Positions 8,612-16,120 of a stretch of 64,000 bases of DNA are shown here, one piece after another (position 1 is the stretch's first letter; every line of letters starts with the position of its first letter). A program made the position numbers and the translations under genes. The DNA is from Paeniglutamicibacter psychrophenolicus (GTDB taxonomy: Bacteria > Actinomycetota > Actinomycetes > Actinomycetales > Micrococcaceae), in the NCBI RefSeq assembly GCF_017876575.1, contig NZ_JAGIOE010000001.1:4072443-4136442 (forward strand), written 5' to 3'. The notes below the pieces were generated by a model. That model saw nothing but the letters and a program-made list of their open reading frames with translations. It was not told the DNA's origin and did not search any database.

Positions 8612-9280
8612 CTAGATCGAGGCGCCCTTGAGCACGACGTGGCTCAGGAATTCATGGACGTGCGCCATTTCCTGCGCATTGACCGAGTGGAGCATGTTCG
8701 CATAGAGCACCTTGGTGACGTGCACGTCGGTGGTTGCCCAGGCGTGGGTGTATTCGATCTTGTCCTGGGTGATGACCGGGTCGGCCTGGTCGCGCCCCCA
8801 GAACATCGGCTTCTTCATGTCCTTGAGCAGCTCGTCCCGGAAGAAGCCCTCGCCCTCTTCCGGGACGGCGAATCCGGACAGGCCAATGACCGTGGAAATA
8901 GCCTGGGGCTGGTGGCGCAGCAGGGAGGTGGCCACGGCCATGCCCATGGAGAAGCCCAGGAGGCTCACCGAAGAGTGCTGCTTGGAGACCGGCTCCAACC
9001 ACTCCCACAGGTCGGCAATGGACTTCTTGACGGCATCGAACGAGTAGTCGAGGTCCTGCATCAGCGGGAACCAGGTGTATCCGGGGCCCAAGGCCTGGGG
9101 CGCCCTCACCGATACCACGGTGAACTCCTCGGGCAGCATGGGGGCCAGGCCCATCAAGTCTTCTTCATTGGACAGGTACCCGTGCAGAAGCACCAAAAGC
9201 GGGGTGCCGGCACGTTCGGCTTCCGGGCGGGACCAAATGACAGTGGGGTTCCAACTTGTTTCACTCACCCGACCAGTCAA
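8612..9280 (-). CDS. Alpha/beta-hydrolase, carboxylesterase/phospholipase type
   Basis: The 222-residue product has the alpha/beta-hydrolase pattern: oxyanion strand PLLVLLHGYLSNEED, nucleophile elbow GFSMG (Ser111), a probable acid Asp167 in GRDQADPV, and His198 near the C-terminus (ANMLHSV). Size and HGYLSNEEDL resemble the small cytosolic esterase/lysophospholipase group. The start is ambiguous: a TTG at 9280 with GGAGG 11 nt upstream is preferred, and a GTG four codons later is possible. No signal peptide is seen, so the enzyme should be cytoplasmic. It runs away from the GDSL hydrolase gene, leaving a 78-bp divergent promoter gap. Substrate is unknown. Confidence 0.85.
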   Translation of the reverse strand: MTGRVSETSWNPTVIWSRPEAERAGTPLLVLLHGYLSNEEDLMGLAPMLPEEFTVVSVRAPQALGPGYTWFPLMQDLDYSFDAVKKSIADLWEWLEPVSKQHSSVSLLGFSMGMAVATSLLRHQPQAISTVIGLSGFAVPEEGEGFFRDELLKDMKKPMFWGRDQADPVITQDKIEYTHAWATTDVHVTKVLYANMLHSVNAQEMAHVHEFLSHVVLKGASI

Positions 9281-9358
9281 GCAGAAATCCGCCTCCCCTG
9301 GGAATCAGGAAGAAACCTACGCTTAGGTAACTTACGTATTCTTTGGTAGGAATAAGTT

Positions 9359-10219
9359 GTGAACAACATCAGCGAGACCCCTTCCGTGGAAACAGCCGCC
9401 ACTGGCTCCGCCCTTCATCCCTGGCGACGCTACGTGGCCCTGGGCGATTCCTTCACGGAGGGCATCGGCGATGTCGACCCACAGAGCCCGGGCGGTTACC
9501 GCGGCTGGGCAGACCGTGTGGCCGAACAGCTCAGCCACGGCATTGACGGCTTTGCCTATGCCAACCTGGCCATCCGTGGCCGGCTCATCACCCAGATCTT
9601 TGACGAACAGGCCGGCCCGGCCCTCGAGCTTAAGCCCGATCTCATCAGCCTTTGCGCGGGCGGCAACGACGTCATCCGCCCCGGCGGGGACCCTGATGCC
9701 ATTGCCGACAAGCTCGATGCCTTGATGCGCATCCTGGCGACGTCCAACGCAACCATCCTGCTCTTCACCGGACCCGACATCCGTGACACCCCGGTTCTCG
9801 GCGGCATTCGGGGCAAGGTCGCGATCTACAACGAAAACGTCCGCACCATCGCAGCCCGCTACGACGCGGTGGTCGCCGACATGTGGTCCCTGCGCGAATT
9901 GCACGAACCGCGGATGTGGGCCGACGACCGCCTTCATTTCTCGCCCCTGGGCCACCACACGATTGCGGCCATGGCCCTTGACGCGCTGAACGTGCCGCAC
10001 GACCTTCAGCACCTCGGGCCCGGCGAGGTCGAGGTCAAGAACTGGCGCGAAGCCCGGCGCGACGACTTCATTTGGGCACGCACGCATCTGGCCCCCTGGG
10101 TCCTGCGCCGCATCCGGCATCAGTCCTCGGGCGATGGAATCTCGGCCAAGCGGCCGCTGGCCACGACGTTCACGGTGCAGCCACCCAACGACTCGCTGGG
10201 AAACGGCCCGGCGATTTAG
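9359..10219 (+). CDS. SGNH/GDSL-family hydrolase
   Basis: The 286-residue product carries the SGNH blocks: GDSFTEG (catalytic Ser31), the block II Gly region YANLAIRG, GGND at about 101-104, and a C-terminal D-x-x-H element in DDRLHFSPLGHH at about 188-200. Such enzymes hydrolyse esters of lipids, acetylated sugars or polysaccharides. No signal peptide precedes block I, so an intracellular site is likely. A 70-residue tail after the catalytic His (AREDF-like helix, then basic residues) is typical of actinobacterial members. The start is GTG at 9359 with TAGGAA upstream. It is divergent from the esterase gene, which makes a hydrolase pair around one promoter region, but no common operator is evident. 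Confidence 0.88.
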   Translation: MNNISETPSVETAATGSALHPWRRYVALGDSFTEGIGDVDPQSPGGYRGWADRVAEQLSHGIDGFAYANLAIRGRLITQIFDEQAGPALELKPDLISLCAGGNDVIRPGGDPDAIADKLDALMRILATSNATILLFTGPDIRDTPVLGGIRGKVAIYNENVRTIAARYDAVVADMWSLRELHEPRMWADDRLHFSPLGHHTIAAMALDALNVPHDLQHLGPGEVEVKNWREARRDDFIWARTHLAPWVLRRIRHQSSGDGISAKRPLATTFTVQPPNDSLGNGPAI

Positions 10220-10387
10220 TGGCCCGAAGGATCGACACCAGAACTGCAGCCAACCATCAAAGGTGAGGTCACGGTAGGAAAACGTTTCCGGGTTTGGGGT
10301 CCACGGTTCGCCGCTGCGTGATCTACTGGTGCAAGGCAAAGGATGCCCGTCGGCCCCACGGGCCGGCCCCACGAGAACGGCTGATGC

Positions 10388-10774
10388 ATGAACCTCACCG
10401 AGGATTTCCTGGTCGAGCAGGAATCTGTCGACTTTGGCATGGTGCAACCCGACCCCTTCGGAAACCCAAACCCGTGGAACGACCTGGTGGTTGGATTCGG
10501 TGTTTTCGGCGTGCTCTTCGCGATCGCCTTTGTGGCGATGATCGGATTCATCGTCTTCGTGGTCGTCCGGAATTACAAGGCCAGCAAGAACGCGGGCCTG
10601 GATCCCTTCACGCTGCAAACCGAACTGGCGGTCCGCGCCGCAAAGTCGCAAATGCTGGCACCCCGGCAAAGCCGCGAACAACGCCTGGCCGAGCTCGAGG
10701 ACCTGCTGGCCCGCCGGGTGATCACGCCCGAGGAATACCAACAGGCACGGATGAAGATCCTGACCGAGGACTGA
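10388..10774 (+). CDS. Membrane protein with C-terminal SHOCT domain
   Basis: The 128-residue product has an acidic N-terminus, one long hydrophobic segment at about 36-63 (VVGFGVFGVLFAIAFVAMIG) and a cytoplasmic tail ending in a SHOCT motif: RLAELEDLLARRVITPEEYQQARMKIL. SHOCT domains are short C-terminal modules thought to mediate oligomerisation; the protein's role is unknown. It is a single gene 168 bp after the GDSL hydrolase gene. A hairpin shared with the convergent metX gene follows at once. Confidence 0.75.
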   Translation: MNLTEDFLVEQESVDFGMVQPDPFGNPNPWNDLVVGFGVFGVLFAIAFVAMIGFIVFVVVRNYKASKNAGLDPFTLQTELAVRAAKSQMLAPRQSREQRLAELEDLLARRVITPEEYQQARMKILTED

Positions 10775-10786
10775 AGGAAAGAAAGA

Positions 10787-10829
10787 CGGCCGGGCCCGAG
10801 GAAGGTTCCACTTCCTCGGGCCCCGGCCG
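10787..10829 (-). terminator. Terminator hairpin of metX, probably bidirectional
   Basis: Arms 10787-10804 and 10811-10829 pair over 18 bp with one bulged base and a 6-nt loop. On the minus strand the stem is followed by a pyrimidine/T-rich tract (GTCTTTCTTTCC), so it should end the metY-metX message. It also sits 13 bp after the SHOCT gene. Confidence 0.75.
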
Positions 10830-10864
10830 CTTGTCCGCACCGCGGAAGTGCGGGCGAGAATGCG

Positions 10865-12013
10865 TCAGCTGAAGATCTCCCGCTTGAGCGGCTCGCTGAG
10901 CTGCTCGATGTCGGTCAGGAATCCGTCGTGGCCGATCGGCGAGGTGATGTATCTGACTTCACACGGGTTCGGCAGCGTCTTGGCCAGAAGCTCGGACTGC
11001 TCGGGCCAGTACAGGCGGTCCGAGTCGACGGCACCCACCAGGAAATTCACGCCTTCGAGCCTGCCCAGGGCATCCCGGAGCGATCCGTGCCCGCGGCCCA
11101 CGTCGTGGCTCATCAAGGCCTCGGTCAGCACCAGGTAGCTGTTGGCATCGAAGCGACCCACCAGTTTGTCGGCCTGGTGGTCCAGGTAGCTTTCCACCTG
11201 GTATCGGCCCCGATCCAGGCCGGCGCTGGCCACCGGCTGCTCGGACCCCTGCGGGGCGCGGCCGAACCGCACATCCAGCTCGGCAGCCGTCCGGTAGGTG
11301 ATGTGCGCAATGCGCCGTGCGATGCCCAGGCCTGCCGAAGGAACGCGTTCATTGGCGTAGTAGTCGCCCCCGGCAAAGTCCGGGTCCAACCGGATGGCCG
11401 CGGACTGCGCCTGCGCAAAGGCGATCTGCTCGGCCGAGGACTCGGCGGTGGCAGCGACCACCACGCAGTTGCGCACCCGTTCGGGGAACTCCACGGCCCA
11501 TTCCAGGGCACGTGCTCCGCCCATGGAACCGCCCAGCACGGTGTGCCAGGCCTTGATGCCCAGCGCATCGGCAAGCCGCGCCTCCAGGCGCACCGAATCC
11601 TTGATGGTGGTGAAGGGAAAACGGGATCCCCAGGGCACGCCCTGCGGATCAAGGCTGGCCGGACCGGTGGAACCGGAGCAGCCGCCAACCATGTTGGCCG
11701 CCACAACAAAGTAGCGGTTGGTGTCCACGGTCTTGCCCGGGCCCACGAAACCATCCCACCAACCGGGTTCGGTCGATGCACCCCGGGCCACGTGGCTGTC
11801 GCCGGTCAGCGCATGGGCGATGTAGACGGCATTGGTGGCCTCGGCGTTCAGCGTGCCCCAGGTTTCATACCCCAGCACGATCTGCGGGAGCGTCGCACCG
11901 GTTTCGAAGGTGTAGGGCCCGGTAGGCAAGTGCCGCAGGATTCCGTCCGGCGCCTGGTCCAGCGCCGCGGCGGTTTCTGCGTCGTAGAGCACCACGTTGG
12001 TCTCCACGCTCAC
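10865..12013 (-). CDS. metX: Homoserine O-acetyltransferase
   Basis: The 382-residue product is a full-length MetX of the alpha/beta-hydrolase fold. It makes O-acetylhomoserine from homoserine and acetyl-CoA, the first committed step to methionine. Visible signatures are LGYETWGTLN, HALTGDSH, GPASLDPQG, the nucleophile elbow GGSMGG (Ser163) and the C-terminal PIGHDGFL carrying the catalytic His. The GTG start at 12013 overlaps the metY stop as GTGA, so translation is coupled. The two enzymes together convert homoserine to homocysteine in the cytoplasm, and both should be under the SAM-IV riboswitch upstream of metY. Confidence 0.95.
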   Translation of the reverse strand: MSVETNVVLYDAETAAALDQAPDGILRHLPTGPYTFETGATLPQIVLGYETWGTLNAEATNAVYIAHALTGDSHVARGASTEPGWWDGFVGPGKTVDTNRYFVVAANMVGGCSGSTGPASLDPQGVPWGSRFPFTTIKDSVRLEARLADALGIKAWHTVLGGSMGGARALEWAVEFPERVRNCVVVAATAESSAEQIAFAQAQSAAIRLDPDFAGGDYYANERVPSAGLGIARRIAHITYRTAAELDVRFGRAPQGSEQPVASAGLDRGRYQVESYLDHQADKLVGRFDANSYLVLTEALMSHDVGRGHGSLRDALGRLEGVNFLVGAVDSDRLYWPEQSELLAKTLPNPCEVRYITSPIGHDGFLTDIEQLSEPLKREIFS

Positions 12014-13353
12014 CGAGTGGCCTGCAGTTCAACATCGCCCAGCGAGGCCACGGCTTCGAAGCCCCCACGCAGGTCGGCGATGATGTCTGCAATGTTTTCG
12101 ATGCCCACGCTCAGTCGGACCAGGCCCGGGGAAACACCTGCGGCGAGCTGCTCGGCCTCGGTGAGCTGGGAGTGCGTGGTGGAGGCCGGGTGGACCACCA
12201 GCGAGCGCACATCCCCCAGGTTGGCGACGTGGGAGTGCAGCTTCAACGCGTCGACGAAGCCCTGGCCTGCCTCGCGGCCGCCGGAAATCTCGAAGGAGAC
12301 GATGGCGCCGGTGCCCTTGGGTCCGTACTTGCGTCCGCGCTCGAACCACGGGCTCGAGGGGATCCCGGCGTAAATGACGCGTTCGACCTGTGGCTGGGCC
12401 TCGAGCCATTCGGCCACTGCCACGGCGTTGGAGACGTGTCGCTCGATGCGCAGCGAGAGGGTCTCGAGCCCCTGGGCGATGAGGAAGGCGTTGAAGGGAG
12501 CAACCGCCGAGCCAAGGTCGCGCAGCAGCTGCACGCGCGCCTTGAGCACGTAGGCGAGGTTCGCACCCAGGGCACCGTCGACGCCCAGGTCCCGGGCGTA
12601 CACCAGGCCGTTGTAGGACTCGTCGGGGGTGTTGAAACCGGGAAACTTCTCCGGATCGGCGGCAAAGTCGAAGTTGCCCGAATCAACGATGACCCCGGCC
12701 ATCGCGGTGCCGTGCCCGCCGAGGTACTTGGTCGCCGAGTGCACGACGATGTCAGCTCCCCATTCGATGGGGCGGATCAGGTACGGGGTGGACAAGGTGT
12801 TGTCGACGATCAGCGGGACGCCTGCCTCGTGGGCAATCGCCGAGACGGCTTCGATGTCGAGCACGTCCTGGCGGGGGTTGGAAACCACTTCCCCGAAGAA
12901 GGCCTTGGTGTTTGGCTTGACAGCTGCCTTCCAGCCCTCGAGGTCGTCGGGTTCCGAGACGAAGGTGACCTCGATGCCGAGCTTGCGCAGCGTGTGCTTG
13001 AACAGGTTCTGGGTTCCGCCATAGAGGCTGGGGCTTGCAACGATGTGGTCGCCGGCCTCGGCAATGTTCAGGATCGCGAAGGTGGTTGCCGCCTGGCCCG
13101 AGGCCAGCAGCAGCGCACCCACGCCGCCCTCGAGGCTGGCGATGCGCTGTTCAACGGCATCCTGGGTGGGGTTGCCGATGCGCGTGTAGATGGGCCCCAG
13201 GTCGCCCAGGGCGAAGCGTGCCGCGGCGGTCTCCGCGCTCGGGAACACAAAGGCGGTGGTCTGGTAGATCGGCAGTGCGCGCGCGCCGGTCGTGGCGTCG
13301 GGCTCCTGCCCTGCGTGGATCTGACGTGTTTCAAAGGACCAGTCGTTAGACAT
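12010..13353 (-). CDS. metY: O-acetylhomoserine sulfhydrylase (aminocarboxypropyltransferase)
   Basis: The 447-residue product belongs to the Cys/Met-metabolism PLP family. N-terminal FETRQIHAGQEPDATTGARA and IYQTTAFVF are typical of MetY, the PLP-binding Lys lies in HSATKYLGGHG, and IYTRIGNPTQDAVEQRIASLEGG is the family substrate region. It replaces the acetyl group of O-acetylhomoserine with sulfide to give homocysteine, so the organism has direct sulfhydrylation. The ATG at 13353 has a GAAGGGGAA ribosome site. It is the first gene of the metY-metX operon and follows a riboswitch leader of about 200 nt. Confidence 0.95.
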   Translation of the reverse strand: MSNDWSFETRQIHAGQEPDATTGARALPIYQTTAFVFPSAETAAARFALGDLGPIYTRIGNPTQDAVEQRIASLEGGVGALLLASGQAATTFAILNIAEAGDHIVASPSLYGGTQNLFKHTLRKLGIEVTFVSEPDDLEGWKAAVKPNTKAFFGEVVSNPRQDVLDIEAVSAIAHEAGVPLIVDNTLSTPYLIRPIEWGADIVVHSATKYLGGHGTAMAGVIVDSGNFDFAADPEKFPGFNTPDESYNGLVYARDLGVDGALGANLAYVLKARVQLLRDLGSAVAPFNAFLIAQGLETLSLRIERHVSNAVAVAEWLEAQPQVERVIYAGIPSSPWFERGRKYGPKGTGAIVSFEISGGREAGQGFVDALKLHSHVANLGDVRSLVVHPASTTHSQLTEAEQLAAGVSPGLVRLSVGIENIADIIADLRGGFEAVASLGDVELQATR

Positions 13354-13439
13354 TTCTTCCCCTTCAAGGATTCAAGGGGTATGCCCATGGCCGGCTCCGC
13401 GATGGAGTCGTTGATGTGCTGGGGCATTCCCGCGCTTGT

Positions 13440-13548
13440 CCCACGTCTTTTTGACGCGGGGCCTGGTCTTCACCCGGGGCACCCCACCGCGGTGGAGGGT
13501 TGCCGTTCAGCAAGCCGGGGCCTTCTGCTGAAACTCATGACCTTGTCA
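13440..13548 (-). promoter_or_regulatory. SAM-IV riboswitch in the metY-metX leader
   Basis: Read on the minus strand, the leader contains GGTCATGAGTTTCAGCAGAA, then CCCCGGCTTGCTGAACGGCA, then ACCCTCCACCGCGGTGGGGT, then GCCCCGGGTGAAGACCAGGC. These blocks, in this order and spacing, match my knowledge of the actinobacterial SAM-IV class, including the closing GGTC/GACC stem. A small 3' hairpin (CCGCGTC AAAAA GACGTGG) follows, as expected for the class-specific 3' pseudoknot element. S-adenosylmethionine binding would shut down metY-metX. About 90 nt lie between the aptamer and the start codon. Confidence 0.85.
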
Positions 13549-13660
13549 ATAAGTCTGGCCCACGGCCCCGCAGCTCCGCAACCACGTCTCAAAATGTGAC
13601 GAAACGATTCGACGCTACACCGCCCCTGCGCGTACCCCGAACAGCCAACCCGGACGCAAG

Positions 13661-13674
13661 TTAGGCAAACCTAA
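13661..13674. promoter_or_regulatory. DtxR/IdeR-like iron box
   Basis: TTAGGCAAACCTAA is a perfect 5-bp inverted repeat (TTAGG/CCTAA) around CAAA and matches the core of the actinobacterial DtxR/IdeR operator. It lies 36 bp before the VOC-protein ATG and also upstream of the metY leader. Function is inferred from motif and position only. Confidence 0.45.
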
Positions 13675-13710
13675 GTCGAGAGCCAGATCACAAAGTGCCA
13701 TGATAGGCAC

Positions 13711-14355
13711 ATGATGAGGTTGGACCATGTAACTTACGCTTGTGGACCCGACGGCCTCGCGGCTACTGCCGCTCGGATCGGCGAGGCCCTTGGACTCGAA
13801 TCTGTAAAGGGCGGTGTACACCCACGTTTTGGTACGCGCAATGTCATCTTCCCGATGAAGAATGGCCAGTACCTGGAAGTTGTTGAAGTCTTGAACCACC
13901 CGTCGTCGGACAAGGCGCCGTTTGGCCAGGCCGTTCGCGCCCGCTCCGAACTCGGTGGCGGCTGGATGGGCTGGTGCGTCGCTGTTGACGACCTGGCTCC
14001 GGCGGAAGCGCGGCTGGGCCGGGGTTCGGTTCCGGGCAACCGGAAATTCCCGGATGGACAGGAACTGACCTGGCGCCAGATCGGCATCAATGGCTTGATC
14101 GCCGATCCGCAGGTTCCCTACCTTCTGCGCTGGGATGACGGAACCGAGGACCTGCATCCGTCAAAGGCCCTGGAACCGGTTGGCAAGATCTCCTCGATCA
14201 GCATTGCCGGTTCCAGCGAACGCGTTGCCGACTGGCTCGGACAGCCCGAGCAGCTGCCTGTCGGCGAGGTCGTTGTCGATTGGCAGGCTCCCAACGGGAC
14301 ACCGGGTATCCTCTCGGTGACCTTTGAAACGCCAAAGGGATCTATCACGCTGTAG
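13711..14355 (+). CDS. VOC-superfamily (glyoxalase-like) protein
   Basis: The 214-residue product begins with MRLDHVTYACGPDGLAATAA, a beta-strand with the His expected at the first metal-ligand position of vicinal-oxygen-chelate proteins. HPRFGTRNVIFPMKNGQYLE follows, as in the glyoxalase-like domain group that contains two unequal VOC modules. The enzyme class covers dioxygenases, isomerases and resistance proteins, and no specific substrate can be assigned. Two ATGs in tandem (13711, 13714) are possible starts. A DtxR-like box lies just upstream, so iron control is conceivable. Confidence 0.8.
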   Translation: MMRLDHVTYACGPDGLAATAARIGEALGLESVKGGVHPRFGTRNVIFPMKNGQYLEVVEVLNHPSSDKAPFGQAVRARSELGGGWMGWCVAVDDLAPAEARLGRGSVPGNRKFPDGQELTWRQIGINGLIADPQVPYLLRWDDGTEDLHPSKALEPVGKISSISIAGSSERVADWLGQPEQLPVGEVVVDWQAPNGTPGILSVTFETPKGSITL

Positions 14356-14380
14356 CGATGCAGTCGCAGGATTCTCCGCC

Positions 14381-14420
14381 AAGGCGGGGGCCGACCGGTT
14401 CACCGGCCGGCCCCCGCCTT
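14381..14420 (+). terminator. Terminator hairpin after the VOC gene
   Basis: Arms 14381-14399 and 14402-14420 pair over 19 positions with one mismatch; the inner pairs probably open to form the loop. The stem is GC-rich (AAGGCGGGGGCC) and is followed by GCTTCGTTAG. It lies between the convergent VOC gene and the small membrane-protein genes and may serve both. Confidence 0.6.
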
Positions 14421-14426
14421 GCTTCG

Positions 14427-14717
14427 TTAGTGGTTGGTACCGCCACCGGGTGTGTTGCCCTCGGCGGCGTTGCGCAGTTCGTCCTTCAGGATCTCGAAGT
14501 GCCTGACCATGATCGATCCGGCGGCCAGGAACAGGCCTCCCATGAACAATGCCAGTTGGAGGCACAGGGTCAGCGAGCGGACAATCCCCGGGCCCGGCAA
14601 CGTCGTGTCGTAGTACCAGCTGGCGATCGGGTCTCCCAACAAGACGTAGGCCACTCCCGCCAGGAGCATCACCAATCCCAGCCGGAACATCGTTTGGGAG
14701 CTCAGGAGCCTGGGCAT
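14427..14717 (-). CDS. Small membrane protein, paralogue of the neighbour
   Basis: The 96-residue product starts at an ATG (14717) with AAAGGCGGGAA upstream. It begins MPRLLSSQTMFRLGLVMLLA and has two or three hydrophobic segments, one of them ALFMGGLFLAAGSIMVRHFE. The C-terminus is polar and Gly/Asn-rich. It is clearly related to the next upstream gene (SS-x-TMFR-x-G near the start; F-x-GGLFL-x-AGS-x-VR near the end). I do not recognise a named family. The 84-bp gap between the two genes and their shared orientation suggest one transcript. Confidence 0.65.
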   Translation of the reverse strand: MPRLLSSQTMFRLGLVMLLAGVAYVLLGDPIASWYYDTTLPGPGIVRSLTLCLQLALFMGGLFLAAGSIMVRHFEILKDELRNAAEGNTPGGGTNH

Positions 14718-14801
14718 GTGGTTCCCGCCTTTCCGGGGTCGGCAATGGCGCTGCCGCACGTGCCCGAATCCGCCGTCGGTGCCGGTACCCGGGGCGGGCA
14801 G

Positions 14802-15095
14802 TCAGTCATCGGAGGACCCGGACCGCGGGGCCCCGCCTCCACGCACCCCTGCCACGGCTTCCTCGGCGGAGCGCACCACGAAGGACCCTGCCATCAGGAA
14901 CAGGCCGCCGAAGAACGTGCCTTGCTGAAGCAGCGAGAAAAGCCCTCCCAGCATCGTGATTCCGGCGTTGTAGAAGCTGAACCGGGTGATCGCCCAGCCC
15001 AGAAGCGGTGTCAGGACGACGTAGAAGATCACACCGATGATCCCCAGGAGCACTCCCATCCGGAACATCGTCTTCGAGCTCATGGCATGTGGCAT
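14802..15095 (-). CDS. Small membrane protein, paralogue of the neighbour
   Basis: The 97-residue product begins MPHAMSSKTMFRMGVLLGII; the ATG at 15095 has AAGGAG with 6-nt spacing. Two hydrophobic segments at about 11-35 and 50-80 (QQGTFFGGLFLMAGSFVVRS) match those of the downstream gene product, and a short Gly/Asp-rich tail follows. Function is unknown. Both proteins keep the same SS-x-TMFR opening, which looks like a membrane-entry or partner-binding motif rather than a signal peptide. Confidence 0.65.
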   Translation of the reverse strand: MPHAMSSKTMFRMGVLLGIIGVIFYVVLTPLLGWAITRFSFYNAGITMLGGLFSLLQQGTFFGGLFLMAGSFVVRSAEEAVAGVRGGGAPRSGSSDD

Positions 15096-15244
15096 GTTCA
15101 ACTCCTTGATCGATGCGCCGGGGATTCCCCTGCCGCCGGATGGCCGGCAGGAAGGTGCGCCCCGCGCGCGGACGCCGGTTCCCCGAGCCTAACGGGGCCG
15201 CCCAGGAACTCAAGTGTTTGCATCAAACGTAATCAAACCGTATT

Positions 15245-16057
15245 TTATGTCCCCAACCCGATGGCCGGACCGAGCAGCGCGTAACCGACGAACCCGGCGA
15301 TATCCAGCAAGGCGTGGGCGATCACCAGCGGCATGACCCTGCCCTTCTTCGAATACACCCAGCCAAAAATCACCCCCATGGCGACGTTGCCGATGAATGG
15401 CCCGATCCCCTGGTACAGGTGGTAGCTGCCGCGCAGCACGGCACTGGCGCAAATGATCTGCCACTTGCCCCAGCCCAGGCGCGCCAGGCGCTCAAAGAAG
15501 TACCCGACGACGATGACTTCCTCCAGGATGCCGTGGCGGATCGCGGAGAAGACCAGCACCGGAATCGTCCACCAGTAGTCGTCCAGCGCCGCCGGCACGA
15601 TGATGGTGGTCAGCCCCAGGGCCCGGCCGGCCGCGTAGACGCCCAGGGTCCCGAGCCCCATGGCCAGAAACAATCCGGCTCCCCACCCCAGGTCACGAAA
15701 CGGCCTGGCCAGGTCGAAGCCGAGCCGGACAAAGGGGTTGCCTCCGGGAATCCTCCAGAGCAGGTAGAAGACCAGCATCACCGGCGCCAGCGCAAAGAAG
15801 ATGTCCAGCAACTGGTAGGTCAAGTCGAAGTACTGGCGCTGGTTCAGCGAGTTGTTCAACGAGGTCGTCTGCGAGCCCAGCGGCGCCCGCGTCATCTTGT
15901 CGATGAGGTTCACGATCGAGTAGATGCCAGATTGCCCCAAGGACAGCCCCAGGACGATCAGCAGCTCGATCTTCAGCCCGCGGCGGGTGCCCGGCTCGGG
16001 GCCGGTGCGCCCCAAGGCCTCGCTGGATGCGGTGTTCTCCGATGCTTTTGGGCTCAT
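15245..16057 (-). CDS. CPBP-family intramembrane protein (CAAX-protease-like)
   Basis: The 270-residue product has about eight hydrophobic segments. The CPBP core is in the last 100 residues: HGILEEVIVVGYFFERL (motif 1 with the Glu pair), GSYHLYQG (motif 2 with the catalytic-type His) and FIGNVAMGVIFGW, HALLD (motif 3). In the consensus EExxxR the Arg is Val here, as in some actinobacterial relatives. The ATG at 16057 begins MSPKASENTASS; the long frame upstream of it is shadow of the phosphotransferase gene. Members are membrane-embedded metal-type peptidases involved in self-immunity or envelope maturation. No toxin or peptide gene is adjacent. Confidence 0.82.
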   Translation of the reverse strand: MSPKASENTASSEALGRTGPEPGTRRGLKIELLIVLGLSLGQSGIYSIVNLIDKMTRAPLGSQTTSLNNSLNQRQYFDLTYQLLDIFFALAPVMLVFYLLWRIPGGNPFVRLGFDLARPFRDLGWGAGLFLAMGLGTLGVYAAGRALGLTTIIVPAALDDYWWTIPVLVFSAIRHGILEEVIVVGYFFERLARLGWGKWQIICASAVLRGSYHLYQGIGPFIGNVAMGVIFGWVYSKKGRVMPLVIAHALLDIAGFVGYALLGPAIGLGT

Positions 16058-16120
16058 GCCTTCGATCCTACGTGCTGGGCCTGTGCACCCACATACCTGC
16101 TGACCTGCAAGGATGGAAGG

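Noticed and set aside
9322-9341. TTAGGTAACTTACG before the GDSL hydrolase as a DtxR box
   Set aside because: Only one half-site fits; there is no inverted CCTAA partner at the right distance.
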